64,000 nucleotides of DNA from Sweltsa coloradensis (GCA_024449915.1 JAMZAV010000112.1:992001-1056000); one strand, 5' to 3'; shown: positions 10,523 through 23,640, counted from the stretch's first letter. The notes: generated from the sequence alone by a model not told the origin. Made by a program: numbers and translations.

Positions 10523-12163
10523 GGGTCATTCTCAAATAAAATGACCCTTGTGCTGTCCCACCTTAATATTATTTTTTTTTTAGATCAAGATATTGATTTG
10601 CATAAATTTTGGTTGTACATTTTCAGAATACTTATAGTTTTATTAGCTCCATGAATTTTTGCACTTCTATCTTGTAAGGTTGACCTTTAATTCAATGTGG
10701 GTATTGCAAAAATGTGTTAAAACCCATGTCCCTATCCTCAAAACCAGAAGTGTTTTTGTAAAATGTTTGACTTTAAGACTAAAATTTATTTAGTCTCTAG
10801 ATTGGAATTAATGCAGAAATAACAGTTAATAACTGTGAGTTAGTGACTTTTTTTAACAATTTACATTTTCAAACAATAACTAGTGGAAAGTGTTTGTCCC
10901 TAATGTGGCAATCATAATAATGTCATGACTGTTACCATTGTAAAAGAGTTTAAATAATTTTTCAAGAAGGCAGTGGATCAATCTAGAAGAAAGAAGAAGA
11001 ACAGCTCCTGACATGGCATCATGGAAGTTGGTTTGTTTTGACATGAGAACTCTTTAAAATTGAAAAGTAAACATTTAACGGTGAGTATTTTAATTCAATG
11101 TCATGGAATGTTACCAAGATAAAACAATTTAATTTGTATTTAATATTTTATTTAACAATTGAGTTAAGTTACAATCAAGTTCCAGCTCATAGCAAACATA
11201 ACCCTACTTTTCAAATGGGATTGTTAACGGCTAATGAATTAATGAAGTTGAAATGTCATGCATGTTACTTGTCAGGTATGTTACTTTCAAAAAGTAACAT
11301 TACCAAGGGCATCGTGGATTACTGCATTTATTTCCCGCAACTGTAGATGTGTTTTGAAGGAGAGGTTGTAATTCCCTTGCCATACTCAAAAGTAAACAAA
11401 ACAACTTGTTTTTATTGATTTTCAGTGATCATTGTCAAGAATGTTACTTTTGTCAAGACCGTTACCCGTAGTGTCTCTTTACTTTAAACTCAACACAAAC
11501 TTGTTGGATTAGATGGATTTTATCTTTTGGTTGACTGATTTGTACACTAAAATGCAACATGATCTTAGAAAAAAAATTTTTACTGTTAGAAAAGTAACTT
11601 TTTTGTCAAGACTGTTACTTTTTGTCAACACCGTTACCGAGCTAATTATTTAAATTAAGTCTTATTAAAGTTTAAAATAACTGAATCACATTTTTAATCT
11701 TATTTTTAATATTAATACTTCATGCTAACAGTGATCTTGAATAAAAATTTTATTTGCCATTTGTCCCTTATTAGTAAGTTAATTACCAGGTTTGAAATTT
11801 GAGTAACATTCTTGACATTTTTGTATTATAAAAAGTGATTAAAATAAAAAAAGTAATTTTATTGAATGTATTAGTTTTTTGTGATAATGTAAACTAAAAC
11901 TATTGTGCACATGAATATAGATTTAATAAATAACTTCTTACATCAATTGTCACTTTTATGTCGGTAACAGTCATGACATTTCGTTTCACTTGGATTTATG
12001 AAAATGCTTGTATGTAAAAAAATTTTGTTTTTAGATAAACCCTTTTAGGGCTGTAAGAACAAATTATTGGATAATGTATTTTTAAAGGAGGCATCCAATT
12101 TTATGTTATATTTTTTCTTGCAAGCATTTTTTTAAATATGGTCATTACGTTTGAGAATGACCC
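10523..12163. mobile_element. 1.64 kb inverted-repeat element, copy 1 (non-autonomous)
   Basis: GGGTCATTCTCAAA at 10523 is repeated in reverse complement at 12150-12163. Counting a few mismatches, the inverted repeat reaches about 24 bp, because AATGACC follows on both sides. The flank in the second unit suggests a 4 bp ATTT duplication. There is no transposase frame; the longest frame is 82 codons. Inside lie ten copies of a 16-mer near TGTCAAGACTGTTACT, at 10921, 11099, 11254, 11270, 11433, 11451, 11604 and 11623 (plus) and 11802 and 11963 (minus). The outermost pair forms an exact 16 bp inverted repeat. The superfamily cannot be assigned; the repeated motif may be transposase binding sites. 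Confidence 0.6.
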
Positions 12164-13049
12164 CTTTAATAAAGTATTGTTGCCATTTTCCATCAATCGT
12201 AATTAAATTTTTAAAAACAAGATAAATCAACAACGCGCATACCATACAAACATCGCAATATTCAATGTATATTAAAATAAAATTAAATTAATAATACGAA
12301 AGGATGAAGGAATTATATTTGTATTGATTTATGGGATGTTGAATAATTGATGAAACAAAATAAAAGAAACATATGGAAATTAACGAAACATACAATAAAC
12401 ACTATATCACGAATATGACAAAAAAGCGTGGTTGATTAATGATTTTTATAAGACGTACATTAATTAATCGACTTGTAAAGTAAAGACTGTAGGCCTACTT
12501 TCCTGAGATGACGTCCTAACTTTATCAAAATTCGTAAACCCGCAAAGGTACGCCTTCAATGGTTTATACTCAAGTAAGTACAAAGGAAAAACAATACAAT
12601 ACAAATTATTTTCATAACGTAAAGCACATTTAACAATATTACATTATTCTCCCCCTGTCTAGAACCAACATTAAATCCGGGTAAACTTACTTTGCTCTCC
12701 GTATCAAAGTTATGGGTTTAATCTAGCGATGCGTTTAAAGTGTTGTTTATTTTGACCAGTGTTTTTTAACGTGTTCGAGGCGGGCTAGCAGCTGATCGGA
12801 TTTTGAAAAGGGGGGCCGACATTTCGGAATATACCGGTATATAACCGTCGTTCGTAGGCAAACGGTTAGCTTGCACTGAAGTGAGGCAATTATTACTGCA
12901 TGGGAGCTTATAGTCATTTCTTTATCTATAGAAAAAACACCTGCCTAATATAGAACCATGTGATAGCAAGGTGCTAGAGGCCATACGTTGTTTTGTATCA
13001 CAATATTATGACTTTCCATTTGCATAGCGATAGTCCCATTCGAAATGTA

Positions 13050-13080
13050 TTAATTAATTAATTAATTAATTAATTAATTA
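13050..13080. repeat. (TTAA)n microsatellite, copy 2
   Basis: Same tract as at 10456-10485, with a slightly different length. Confidence 0.85.
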
Positions 13081-13114
13081 AATTTATTTATTATTTATTT
13101 TTTATACATTATTT

Positions 13115-14760
13115 GGGTCATTCTCAAATAAAATGACCCTTGTGCTGTCCCCCTTAATATTATTTTTTTTTTAGATCAAGATATTGATTTGCATAAATTT
13201 TGGGTTTTGTACATTTTCAGAATACTTATAGTTTTATTAGCTCCATGAATTTTTGCACTTCTATCTTGTAAGGTGACCTTTAATTAAAATGTCGGGTATT
13301 GCAAAATGTGTTAAAACCCATGTCCCTATCCTCAAAACCAGAAGTGTTTTTGTAAAATGTTTGACTTTAAGACTAAAATTGATTTAGTCTTAGATTGGAA
13401 TTAATGCAGAAATAACAGTTAATAACTGTGAGTTAGTGACTTTTTTTTAACAATTTACTTTTTCAAACAATAACTAGTGGAAAGTTTTTTGTCCCTAATG
13501 TGGCAATCATAATAATGTCATGACTGTTACCATTGTAAAAGAGTTTAAATAATTTTTCAAGAAGGCAGTGGATCAATCTAGAAGAAGAAGAAGAACAGCT
13601 CCCTGACATGGCATCATGGAAGTTTGGTTTGTTTTGACATGAGAACTCTTTAAAATTTGAAAAGTAAACTTTTTAACGGTGAGTATTTTAATTCAATGTC
13701 ATGAATGTTACCAAGATAAAACAATTTAATTTGTATTTAATATTTTATTTAACAATTGAGTTAAGTTACAATCAAGTTCCAGCTCATAGCAAACATAACC
13801 CTACTTTTTCAAATGGGTTTGGGTTAACGGCTAATAAATAATGAAGTTGAAATGTCATGCATGTTACTTGTCAGGTATGTTACTTTAAAAAAGAACATTA
13901 CCAAGGGCATCGTGGATTACTGCATTTATTTCCTGCAACTGTAGATGTGTTTTGAAGGGAGAGGTTGTAATTCATTGCCATACTCAAAAGTAACAAAACA
14001 CTTGTTTTTATTGATTTTCAGTGATCACTTGTCAAGAATGTTACTTTTTGTCAAGACCGTTACCCGTAGTGTCTCTTTACTTAAAACTCAACACAAACTT
14101 GTTGGATTAGATGGATTTTATCTTTAGGTTGACTGATTTGTACACTAACATGCAACATGATCTTAGAAAAAAATTATTACTGTTAGAAAAGTAACTTTTT
14201 GTCAAGACTGTTACTTTTTGTCAACACGTTACCGAGCTAATTATTAAATTAAGTCTTATTTAAAGTTTAAAATAACTGAATCACATTTTTAATCTTATTA
14301 TAATATTAATACTTCATGCTAACAGTGATCTTGATAAAATTTGATTTGCCATTTGTCCATTATTAGTAAGTTAATTACCAGGTTTTGAAATTTGAGTAAC
14401 ATTCTTGACATTTTGGTATTATAAAAAGTGATTAAAATAAAAATGTATATTTTATTGAATGTATTAGTTTTGTGTGATAATGTAACTAAAACTATTGTGC
14501 ACATGAATATAGATTTAATAAATAACTTCTTACATCAATTGTCACTTTTATGTCCGGTAACAGTCATGACATTTTCGTACACTTGGATTGATGAAAATGC
14601 TTGTATGTAAAAAAAAATTTGTTTTTTTAGATAAACCCTTTTAGGGCTGTAAGAACAAATTATTGGATAATGTATTGTTAAAGGAGGCATCCAATTTTAT
14701 GTTATAATTTTTTCTTGCAAGCATTTTTTTCAATATGGTCATTACGTTTGAGAATGACCC
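13115..14760. mobile_element. 1.64 kb inverted-repeat element, copy 2
   Basis: Same element as at 10523-12163, with both inverted-repeat ends intact. The left flank ends ATTT and the right flank begins ATTT, the best evidence for a 4 bp target duplication (copy 1 has CTTT on the right). The 16-mer array is retained in the same order, for example TGTCATGACTGTTACC at 13516 and its reverse complement near 14562. Confidence 0.6.
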
Positions 14761-15150
14761 ATTTAATAAAGTATTGTTGCCATTTTCCATCAATCGTAAT
14801 TAAATTTTAAAAACAAGATAAATCAACAACGCGCATACTATACAAACATCGCAATATACAATGTATATTAAAACATAAATTAAATTAATAACTACGAAAG
14901 GATGAAGGAATTATATTTGTATTGATTTATGGATGTTGAATAATTGATGAAACAAAATAATGAACATAATATGGAAATTAACGAAACATACAATAAACAC
15001 TATATCACGAATATGACAAAAAAGCGTGGTTGATTAATGATTTTTATAAGACGTACATTAATTAATCGACTTGGAAGTAAAGACTGTACTATCCTGAGAT
15101 GACGCTCCTAACTTTATCAAAATTCGTAAACCTGCAAAATAGGTACGTCC

Positions 15151-16784
15151 TTTTTTTAAATCATCCATACGCACGCCCATATTATGCATCACCATTAAAA
15201 TTGTTAAGTTCTAGTGTTTTTGAACAATTATTTATTCGCATTTTTCATTTGACTGAGAATTTGCTCAATCAGACCATGGAGTACTATTAAAACTTCATGA
15301 TCAGAATACACCAGCCCCAGACCATGGAGTTCAAATAGTAACTCCGTGTCCAGACATCAGACATCCAGCAATTTGTATCCCTATAATAATAGGCAGTCAC
15401 ATAGGTGTGACATTATAGGGTTGTACAACCGTTTTTTTTAAGGCACAGTTTGATATTTATGTGAAGCCTACCATGAAAGTTAATCGTGTGAACTCAACTC
15501 TCCCGTTGAAACGAACAGTTTAGTCAAACCCTCATCATCAATGTTCGTCCGTGCGGTTTTGTTTTAAATCCAACCCTGGCAATTCAATACTGATTACATA
15601 GCCGTGCCCATCTCTCTGTGTATTGTTGCGTTTCTTTGTGTTTGCCTGGAGAAGACGGGCGGACACGTCCTGCCCCGGAAGTAGATGGGTCTAGAGGGCC
15701 CTGATAGGCGGCTCGGGTTGCCAATTTACTTCCGGTTCCTATAATTCACTGCCCTGTGTGTGTGTGTGTATGTACGGTATGATCACTAGTAGGTAATAAT
15801 AATATAAAAAATAAAAAAATAAAAAATTGTGCTTATGACTATAGTTACCGGTACGTAAATTTTTGGTTGAAGTTGAAGGTTTTGATGAAGTGAATATATA
15901 TTTTTGAATATACTTTTTTTTTTAAATGTATACAATTGAGAAGTAGTTAATCAATCTCCCCCCCCTCCCCCCAAGCATTGTAGTCTTACATTGTAAGTTG
16001 CTATAATTGAATTTAAATTTTCCTTGAAAGCATAATTTCCCAAAAGCAAGAAACTCACAACATTTAGGACGCTAATTAATAAAATAGGCCCTATATGCTA
16101 CATTTAAAAAAATAACTCGAAATATATTCACAATTAAAATGCTTATATCACACTCGAATTTACGTATTTTTTTTTTGAACCTGTGTCTCGAACGTGAAGA
16201 GAATCAACTTCCCTTATTTCCGTCTCCTGAACCGACTCCATCGCACCCCCATGTGACAAGCCCCCCCCCCCCCCCGCCAACTGCAAGAGAGGTGAGTCCC
16301 GTCCCCGCTGCATTGTCTCCATTCCATGTGGTCTACCTTCCGGTTCGGGTCATCGGATGCTTCCTACATTCTTACCAACCACACGGCGCTCAAGGGCTTC
16401 CTCAGTTTTTACATCTTTTTACCCTCGAGGAGGGCTTTTTTTATTACCGGGGGTCTTTTTAACGAGGGCTATGCTGGATTTCATTCAGAAGTTGATTCTT
16501 AAAACACACACCACATGGTTCCGACTCGACAGTTGGCGGGTATTATTCAACGCAAGGCGGTATGAATGCAGCAGAGTATTGTTGTGCGATGACTTTTGGC
16601 AAAGCCGTGGTTCCAACAGCTGTCGAAGACCGCCGCTTTTTAATCAGCTTTTCTATTGAATGAGGATCGTAAACGAATCGATCACCAATTCTTTAGTCTA
16701 TATTTTGAGTTTTGACATATTTTCAAACAGCAAATGCATTCAACACCTTTATTGGGATATAGGACATGTATTTTTAACAAATTT
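15151..16784. other. Non-coding sequence with a C15 run
   Basis: No repeat family or exon is recognised. There is a C run at 16261-16275 and a short GT run near 15755. Two overlapping frames at 16139-16462 and 16357-16659 show no known protein; the first is proline-rich only because it crosses the C run. Confidence 0.5.
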
Positions 16785-17090
16785 TTGTTAGTTTGGCTGA
16801 TTTGCATCAGAATTGTTTGAGATTTTGCACATATGTCAAGGAAGTGGAGCTGTCGGCTCTAAAGTGGCACTTTTTGAAAAATGGTTTTAGATGAACGCTA
16901 CAAAAATGTATTGATTTTTACAATTTTGGATTTTCTTATAAAAAGTCTGATATTCACCATTTTCGTGAATTGGTTATGCCTGACAAACAAACAATACTGA
17001 TAATCTACGGCTGTAGGGCTGTCCAAGTATTCTTTCCTATGTAAAGTTTTATACATCGGATGCTTCCTGGCCGAGCGAACAGCTATGTGT
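16785..17090 (+). repeat. Dispersed repeat R3, copy 2
   Basis: Aligns over most of its length with the minus strand of 22690-22990. Shared blocks are GAxATTTTGCACA...GAAG, AATTTTGGATT, TTCGTGAATTGG, TACGxCTGTAGGGCTGT and AAAGTTTTATACxTCGGA, ending near GGCCGAGCGAACAGCTATG. Confidence 0.6.
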
Positions 17091-20000
17091 GTGTGTCATC
17101 CCTCTTATGACTATTTGGTCGGTTTGTTTCTGTCTACCATAATTCTCCCAGTACACAATCTTATGTTTTTTCGTTTTCAAGACAGTTTTAAATTCAGCAT
17201 GAAGATGACTTAAACCGCTATCGTCAACTTGATCATTTCGTTGAGACGTTGACGTTTGGAATTGTTACATCACAATGTTATTCATTTGGATATTAGTTAA
17301 TTAGTTATTTGACCCGGAAATCTAGTGTTAAATGAGTGTTTATTTTTAAACTCTTGACCAAAGTCAATATGTTTGTATTGGTAGCAGGATAGCTATAGCC
17401 TAACACACTTTTGGACCTCGGAGTGCCCATAGCACGGCTGGACGAAGATGATTGTTTCGACCCTTTTCAAAATTCTCTGCATTCAAGGAAGTCCGAGTCC
17501 ATTGGGTGTGGCGTTTTTATTTATTGTAACGATTTTTGTATATTATTGTAATTATTATTGTCTCACAACGCAAGTCCTTCCCGTGTACGTGAACTGAACT
17601 TCCCAAGTGACCTTTCAGAATTCATTCGAAGTTGCAAATTGTGGATTGTCGAACATAAGTATATAACATAGATTGGGTAGAAACTAATCGAGGTCCCAAG
17701 TAATTAGTTATTGATTTTTGAATTTGTTGTGCTTGCTCTCAATTTCCATGAAACATTACAGCACATTATAATATAGTACACTTAATCTGTTATCTGTGAC
17801 GACCGTTTTAAAAAAGACGTCGAGCCAATATTAACATTTCAGAATAACAGCAACTTCTTCCAAGAAACACTTTGAAAAGTCTGTCCTTAAAATATAATCA
17901 CTATAAAAGTTTATAATGTAGAAATATAAAGACTTGAAGATGTGTTGAAGGGGGTTGAATAATATCCGTGGCATAAAGGTATTTCTTACGTACATAAACA
18001 AAGTGTTATCCTCCTCATCTCTCTCTCGCCTCTCTTCATTACTCTTCTTCCATCTGACGTTCCTCTTTAGAACCTGTTCGCCTTCAGTTCTCGCCCTTCT
18101 CTTCGCGTCCATTACCCATCACCCTCCCTCTTCTTAATCTTCTGCTGGTCGATTAGGTTTTGGCCACATGACTGGTTTTAAAATTCATTATCGCGGGCGG
18201 TTGTTAAAGTTTTTAAAGAGTTCCGTTTCTCCTGGTCGTTAGAAAACAACAACAACAATGAAAACAACACTGTAACGACTCCTGGTGATGGATGGATAGC
18301 CATGTTGAAAACGATTTACCTCCTGATAACAGTCATTTCTTTGTATTTACCGTTCATACATTTATCCTGTTTAAAATGTACACTTTTCATACAGCAAACA
18401 TTCTAAATAATCCGTATCTGCACATAATTTCATACAGTTTTTTAGTTCATGAGTCTACTGATATAGGCTTGAATCCAGGTTATGACTTCTACATGATGTA
18501 AGAATTGCTTACTTCACAAATAGATCAAATTAATATAGTTGTCATTTTATACTTATTGGCATCGTCAAATAGGCCCTAGTAAGTCTCGTTTCGTTCGTAA
18601 ATAATTTCAATCGTTGGAATTAATAACAGTTGTCATGAGCACGAAAGCACTTTGGTTTTAACTATAAGTATATTTTTCATTGTAAAATTATCAAGAGATC
18701 GAAACTAATAAAACTGTAGAATCTTCTCTGGACACAATAAAGTACATAAAACTAATGGTATTTTATCATCAATCGTTAGCCATTTATCTTTTTATTGTTT
18801 GTGTCTATGGTATATTAAATTAATGCCTATTAATGTATCTATTAAAATTCGTTTTATTTATGTAAATGAGCTATAATAGCTATTAGTGTTATGTTTCTGT
18901 GCGCGAGTTGATATAAGAAATATTCACTAGATCATTTCTCCTTATTTTCATTACCTTCCCATCCTGGAGCACTAATTCAATCTATACGACAAAATTCAAT
19001 CATTTCTCGTTTATTTTTATCCATTATCTATCCCGAAACCACTTTCAAACGCGTTATGTCAATATTTTACAACCATCATCAACGATTTAATGGCTCAATC
19101 TCCTATAGACAACTTTGTCACGTGAACTCTGCCGCACGCGCTTTCACGTGTACGTTCGGAATCTCTCTCGTGAAATGTGGTCGTAAATTCTTCCGCTCGG
19201 TTGAAATGCAGATTACCACGAGTCCTCGCGCGCAATAAAAACAAATGCAGACACATGGCATGATGGCTGGGATTGTTGTAGGAAGTGTGCTATTATACGT
19301 GTGCTGTTGGCCGCACGCGACCGGCAGGGGTGGCTTGTACAAACACAGAAGCTTTGTAGAAGGCAACGCATGGGCTCATTCTCACTCTCTGTAGACAATG
19401 GCCAGGTTGAATTTAAATATGTCTAAAATATAGAGGTTGAAGAGGATGGATTTATACTACCTCTTGTGATTCGTGAAGTACTTTTTTAAAATGTGTTGCC
19501 TCTTCTCCCCTCTAAAAAAAAAAAAATGTACAAAGTAACCTCGTATGCACCCTTCTCTATATTCATGTTTTTAATCCACACAATCCTGGTTAAAAATAAA
19601 ACATTCATTATAGTACATGTATGATCTATGTTTTCAATAGGGAACATGCACTTAATTAAATATCTAATGCTATTTTAAAATAATGACACGTTTATGAACA
19701 ATATGATATGATTTCTTTAATTAACGTTAAAAAATATTAAACAAGTCATCTTAACCTTCAAACTCATGTTTTGTTCCATAGATACGCAAAAAACACATGA
19801 AATAATCATATTATAAATCAAGGATCGACTTGTAACTGATTTTACCACCCTTATTGCTCTTTAATTAATTTTTGAAACTCAAATCTACTAGTTGATAAAT
19901 ATACGTATGATAAATAAATAAGATACCATAGAAGAACGTTATGAATGTGATGGAGGGGATAGAATATAACTTTATTCTTATCTGCGTTTTGGCCTCAATA

Positions 20001-20849
20001 AACTTAGATCCACCCCTAATTTTAAGCTGTACACAAAATCACAGTTTTTGCTATAAACTCATGTCCGAAACCCTGGACTCCGGTGTAACAAGCCCAGTAA
20101 GCTTTCAATTTATAGCGCGAGTGTTTTTGTGTTTGCATTACCCTCTCGACGAGAGCTGAATTAATTCTATTACGGCGGTTTAGGTCCAGGAAAACGTGAC
20201 AAGAGACGCAACTGTTTTTGTGTGATAAGGAAACCTGGACCGTTGCATCTAAATCCGTGACGAGGCAGATTCGGAGACACGCGTGCAAGGACGCGGATTT
20301 CGTTTTTAATTTTTTTCACGTTGGTGTAACTGGTATTTTTTTAATGACTCGGGTGTCTGCTAGTTTCGAAATCGTGGCAAAGTCATAGAATTAAATATAT
20401 CTGAAAAATAAGGGAAACGTTTTATATTTCTAGAATTACCATATTTCCACTCATTTCTAAAACTTATCAAATCCAATTGCAATATATTTTTGGAGGGTAG
20501 CAAACGAGCCTCTACACATTATAATGTGCCACCACCGCTTGTCAATCATGAATGTTTTGGGGAAATTTACTTTAGTTTTCTAGGCAGCCAAATGTGCAGC
20601 AGGAATTTACATCCTGAGACGAAATAAATAAAGAACCTAACTATATCTTAATCTAAATCGAGGCCAATAGAGAAGATGCGACATAGATTCTATGGTAATA
20701 ATTGTGATGGGCAATATAGACAGAGGGAGGATAAAATGACGTTATGTGTATACTTTTGACTGATATCAATGTCCAGTGTACTCGAACTAGACTTTAACAT
20801 GTTTCCTTGACGACCGGTGCCATATGTTGACATTTTCAATTTATAGCAC
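17091..20849. other. Long non-coding stretch
   Basis: About 3.8 kb of AT-rich DNA with no repeat that recurs elsewhere in the window. There is a CpG-richer patch with CACGTG-type E-boxes at 19110-19330. Short frames on both strands at 17831-18137, 19056-19398 and 19941-20288 overlap each other and show no recognisable domain. Distal exons or regulatory DNA cannot be excluded. Confidence 0.5.
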
Positions 20850-21135
20850 ATACTTTTCAAGCAAATTTAGGATAGTTATCACTTAAGCGGGATTATAGGA
20901 TTCTACAATCACACATTTACAAAATTATTTCTAAATATTAAAAAAAAGTAATATTCATTTTCAGTATAATGGATTTTTTAAGTAAAATTTTTATCATATT
21001 CGTGAATTGATCCTTGCATAAAATATCGATAGTGTACGACTGTAGGCCATGTCCATGTAAGCTTTATTGACAACTATGTAAAGTTTCATCTTACGTCGGA
21101 TTCTTACTAGCCTATAGTGAATAGCTATCTGCCAA
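20850..21135 (+). repeat. Dispersed repeat R3, copy 3
   Basis: Shares TTCGTGAATTG, TACGACTGTAGG, GCTTTATTGACAACTATGT, AAAGTTTCAT and AATAGCTATCTGCCA with the other R3 copies. It is closest to copy 1. Confidence 0.55.
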
Positions 21136-21964
21136 ATGTGTTCTATTCTCTCTTTAAATTCCAAATTGTGAACGTAAAATTACTGTATGGTTCCCGTACA
21201 ACAACTGAATTCTTTCCTGAAAGCCCAACAAGAAACTCGTCGGAGATGTCCCAGTCCTACCATGTACCCCCCCCCCCCCCCCCAACACTCGACCTAACTA
21301 CTAAAGACTAAAGAGCCATCAACCATCAAGGCAGATGCACAAAAAGGTCAATTGTTCAAACACTGTATACTCTTTGAGATTTGCCGAATCACAAAAACCT
21401 GCATATTAATGTATGCACGCCCTTAAACTCTAATGGACGCATGTGATAAGCCGATAAGTAAGTGTAGCATATGGTTGGTGTAGGATCCCCCCCCCAGACA
21501 TCAGGGAGAGGGGAATCCCTATATTCAACCCTCTAGGGAAGAGGGGTGTGTGATGACACTCGCAAGAAGCGTGCTGAAAATAAATTCAATCAACACCTTT
21601 ACGGCTTCCTCCTGGTATCAACATATTGTGTTGTGATAGTCGGATACACGGGGACATGGATAGTCTTCGTCGTTTTGCGTCTAAATTGTGGAACAAGCTA
21701 TTTCTTGAGAGAGTCTGAGGCTGGAGAGAGGTTCAGTTAGACAAGATGCTCCCATCCATATGGGTATGAATTCACAAAAATATTAAACAAAATAATTATA
21801 ATTTTTTGATTTGGCATGGCTGTTTTCTGTGTATACTACGTAAATTTTAAAAGAAAGAGCAACAATAACAGTTCATTCAAAAGGTCGAGATATAGCACAA
21901 TTTCAATAGTGATTATATGCCTGAGCTATCAGTGTTTTAGAATTGTCTTGGTATAATATAAAAA
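21136..21964. other. Non-coding sequence with a C17 run
   Basis: Contains a C run at 21267-21283. No gene or repeat family is recognised. Confidence 0.5.
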
Positions 21965-22330
21965 TACAAATAAATCGAATTTAGAGTCTACCCACTCAGT
22001 TTATAACTGAGCGACTAAGTCAACCCTGTAGGCCCCGACGCAATCGACAAGTGAGCGATAACCAACCAAAGATCGATATTTTTTAATAGAAAATATAGCA
22101 ATTAGCAATCAGTGATATGGACAGTGCGAACACTCGCGGATCAACGCCAGAATCAACAAGGCCGATTCAGAACAACTTTGAATTTATCAAGTGCCTCGTT
22201 AGAACGGCTCTAAAGTCACCGTTTACTTATTCCCATTAAGCCTATATAAAACTTCTGCCTAGAGCGGGAATTGAACCCTTGACCTACTGCATTGTAAGTA
22301 GAGACGCTAACCACAAGACCAACGAGCCAC
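21965..22330 (-). mobile_element. SINE1, reverse copy
   Basis: Reverse complement of the 2511-2995 element. The tRNA-like head is at the right edge, with B box GTTCAATTCCC (reverse of 22264-22275) and TTGGTCTTGTGGTTAGCG near 22300. The body shares GGTGACTTTAGAGCCGTTCT, GGCCTTGTTGATTCTGGCGT and TGATCCGCGAGTGTTCGCAC. The left end has only a short A/T-rich tail. Confidence 0.8.
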
Positions 22331-22689
22331 ACAATATAGGCCTAATACTTCATTCCACGTTTCTCGAAAGAACAATTCACAAACCATATTGTTCTAAAAG
22401 CGTTCTGTGCATCTTCTTGCACCTGAACTGAATGCAACATAAAGCAACACCTCTACGGCTTCAACTCGCTGGTCACTGGTCAGGCATTGTTATCTCTAAT
22501 TAGACACATTCCGCACCTCATTAGCACATTCAACTACAGTACTACTGCTGATATAATTGCAGGACTTCCATTGGCTCCTCCCAACACTCCTTGAACCTGA
22601 CCATTTTCTTTGTTTTCCAAAAATGACTTTACTTGATTCTGTAAAACGACACGTCGACACATTAGACATTTGGCAATAATCCATAGCCA
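22331..22689. other. Non-coding sequence
   Basis: No feature is supported. Two overlapping minus frames (22496-22810) extend into R3 copy 4 and are not recognisable proteins. Confidence 0.45.
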
Positions 22690-22990
22690 ATTCGTTCGGC
22701 GAGGATACATCCGAGTCCGACGTATAAAACTTTGCATTGATCTCAAGAAAATGAATAGACAGCCCTACAGTCGTAGAATATGAACTTTTGTTTATAAGCC
22801 TCCAATTCACGAAATGGTAAAATTAAGATTTTTTTTTACCATGAATCAAAAATTGTAAAAAAAAAAAAACAATTTAATTTTGTTTAATGACTTAAAAATA
22901 ATTTTTTGAAGTGTGACTGTGAAGTTAACTTCATTTCCGCTTCCGAGGCATCTGTGCAAAATTTGCCGAGCCAACAGTAATTTGTCTAAA
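22690..22990 (-). repeat. Dispersed repeat R3, copy 4
   Basis: Reverse-complement match to 16785-17090. It begins on the minus strand with GTTGGCTCGGCAAATTTTGC and ends near CGGATGTATCCTCGCCGAACG. It carries an A13 run where the other copies have short A tracts. Confidence 0.6.
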
Positions 22991-23440
22991 ACGTAGACCC
23001 TATGTCATTGTCCTATTGTATCTTCTTAGGTCTAAGATTGATTGAAGAAAACTTGCTATATAATAATATATTGTGCATAAACGTATTTGCAAATGATTGC
23101 GTGCTGTGAGGATTATTTATTAGCTCATAAATGATACCATTAAATATAATTAAAAATTATTGTCGTCACCACATAACGATTCTCCGTTCTGCTGTAGGCG
23201 TATTCCACCTTCAAATAACCTCATTAAATCCATGCAAATCCAACCATCGTATGTACACACAGTTGTACGTATAACTAAATATGCATACTCGAAACTGTCA
23301 GGACATCAATCAATACTTGTGCAAAAAATGCTCCATTAAATCTAGTGAGTAAATAAGCCGTAAATTATTAAACAGTTAGCGTCATAAATCTTAAGATACT
23401 TTTATAAATCTGGTTCGAACTTATTTCTTACTTATTTTTT
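22991..23440. other. Non-coding sequence
   Basis: AT-rich, no feature supported. Confidence 0.45.
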
Positions 23441-23640
23441 TATTTATTTATTTAACGTCTATCCTATTCAGTTATAAAAACTGATTTACAAAGGAGGACA
23501 ACTAAATAAATCTAATTACATAGATGCTGAAACAACAATAAACTACATTTTCGTAAATATTTGAAATAGTAGCATTACAACAACAATGCATTTAACACAA
23601 GAATTTTGGTAACAAATGAATGATATTATATGCATTCAAT
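23441..23640 (-). mobile_element. Repeat R4, probable LINE 3' end
   Basis: On the minus strand this ends CAGTTTTTATAACTGAATAG-GATAGACGTTAAATAAATAAATAA, a LINE-like terminus with a TAAA tail. It is alignable over about 180 bp with 63386-63560 (shared AGGACAACTAA, ATCTAATTACAT and ATTACAACAACAATGCAT) and over about 50 bp with 31622-31680. Family not identified. Confidence 0.5.

Larger units (their letters stand above)
9968..12552 (+). repeat. Tandem duplication, copy 1 (period 2585 bp)
   Basis: The sequence from CCTTCAATGG at 9968 reappears from 12553 and stays alignable for the whole unit. Differences are mostly one- to three-base indels, many in homopolymers, with a few substitutions. The unit includes a (TTAA)n tract at 10456-10485, an inverted-repeat element (10523-12163) and flanking AT-rich DNA. 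It is either a recent tandem duplication or two versions of one locus placed side by side by the assembler. Confidence 0.9.
12553..15150 (+). repeat. Tandem duplication, copy 2
   Basis: Second copy of the 2.585 kb unit. It begins CCTTCAATGG directly after the CGTAAACCCGC...GGTACG end of copy 1 and ends at the matching GGTACGTCC near 15150. It is about 13 bases longer through small indels. Short frames such as 13945-14127 and 14428-14610 differ between the copies because of frameshifting indels, which argues against coding function. Confidence 0.9.

Noticed and set aside
13945..14610. Coding genes inside the 1.64 kb element
   Set aside because: The corresponding frames in the other unit are broken by indels, so they are not maintained.
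19056..19398. Overlapping frames on both strands in a CpG-richer patch
   Set aside because: Neither strand gives a recognisable protein; low stop density follows from base composition.
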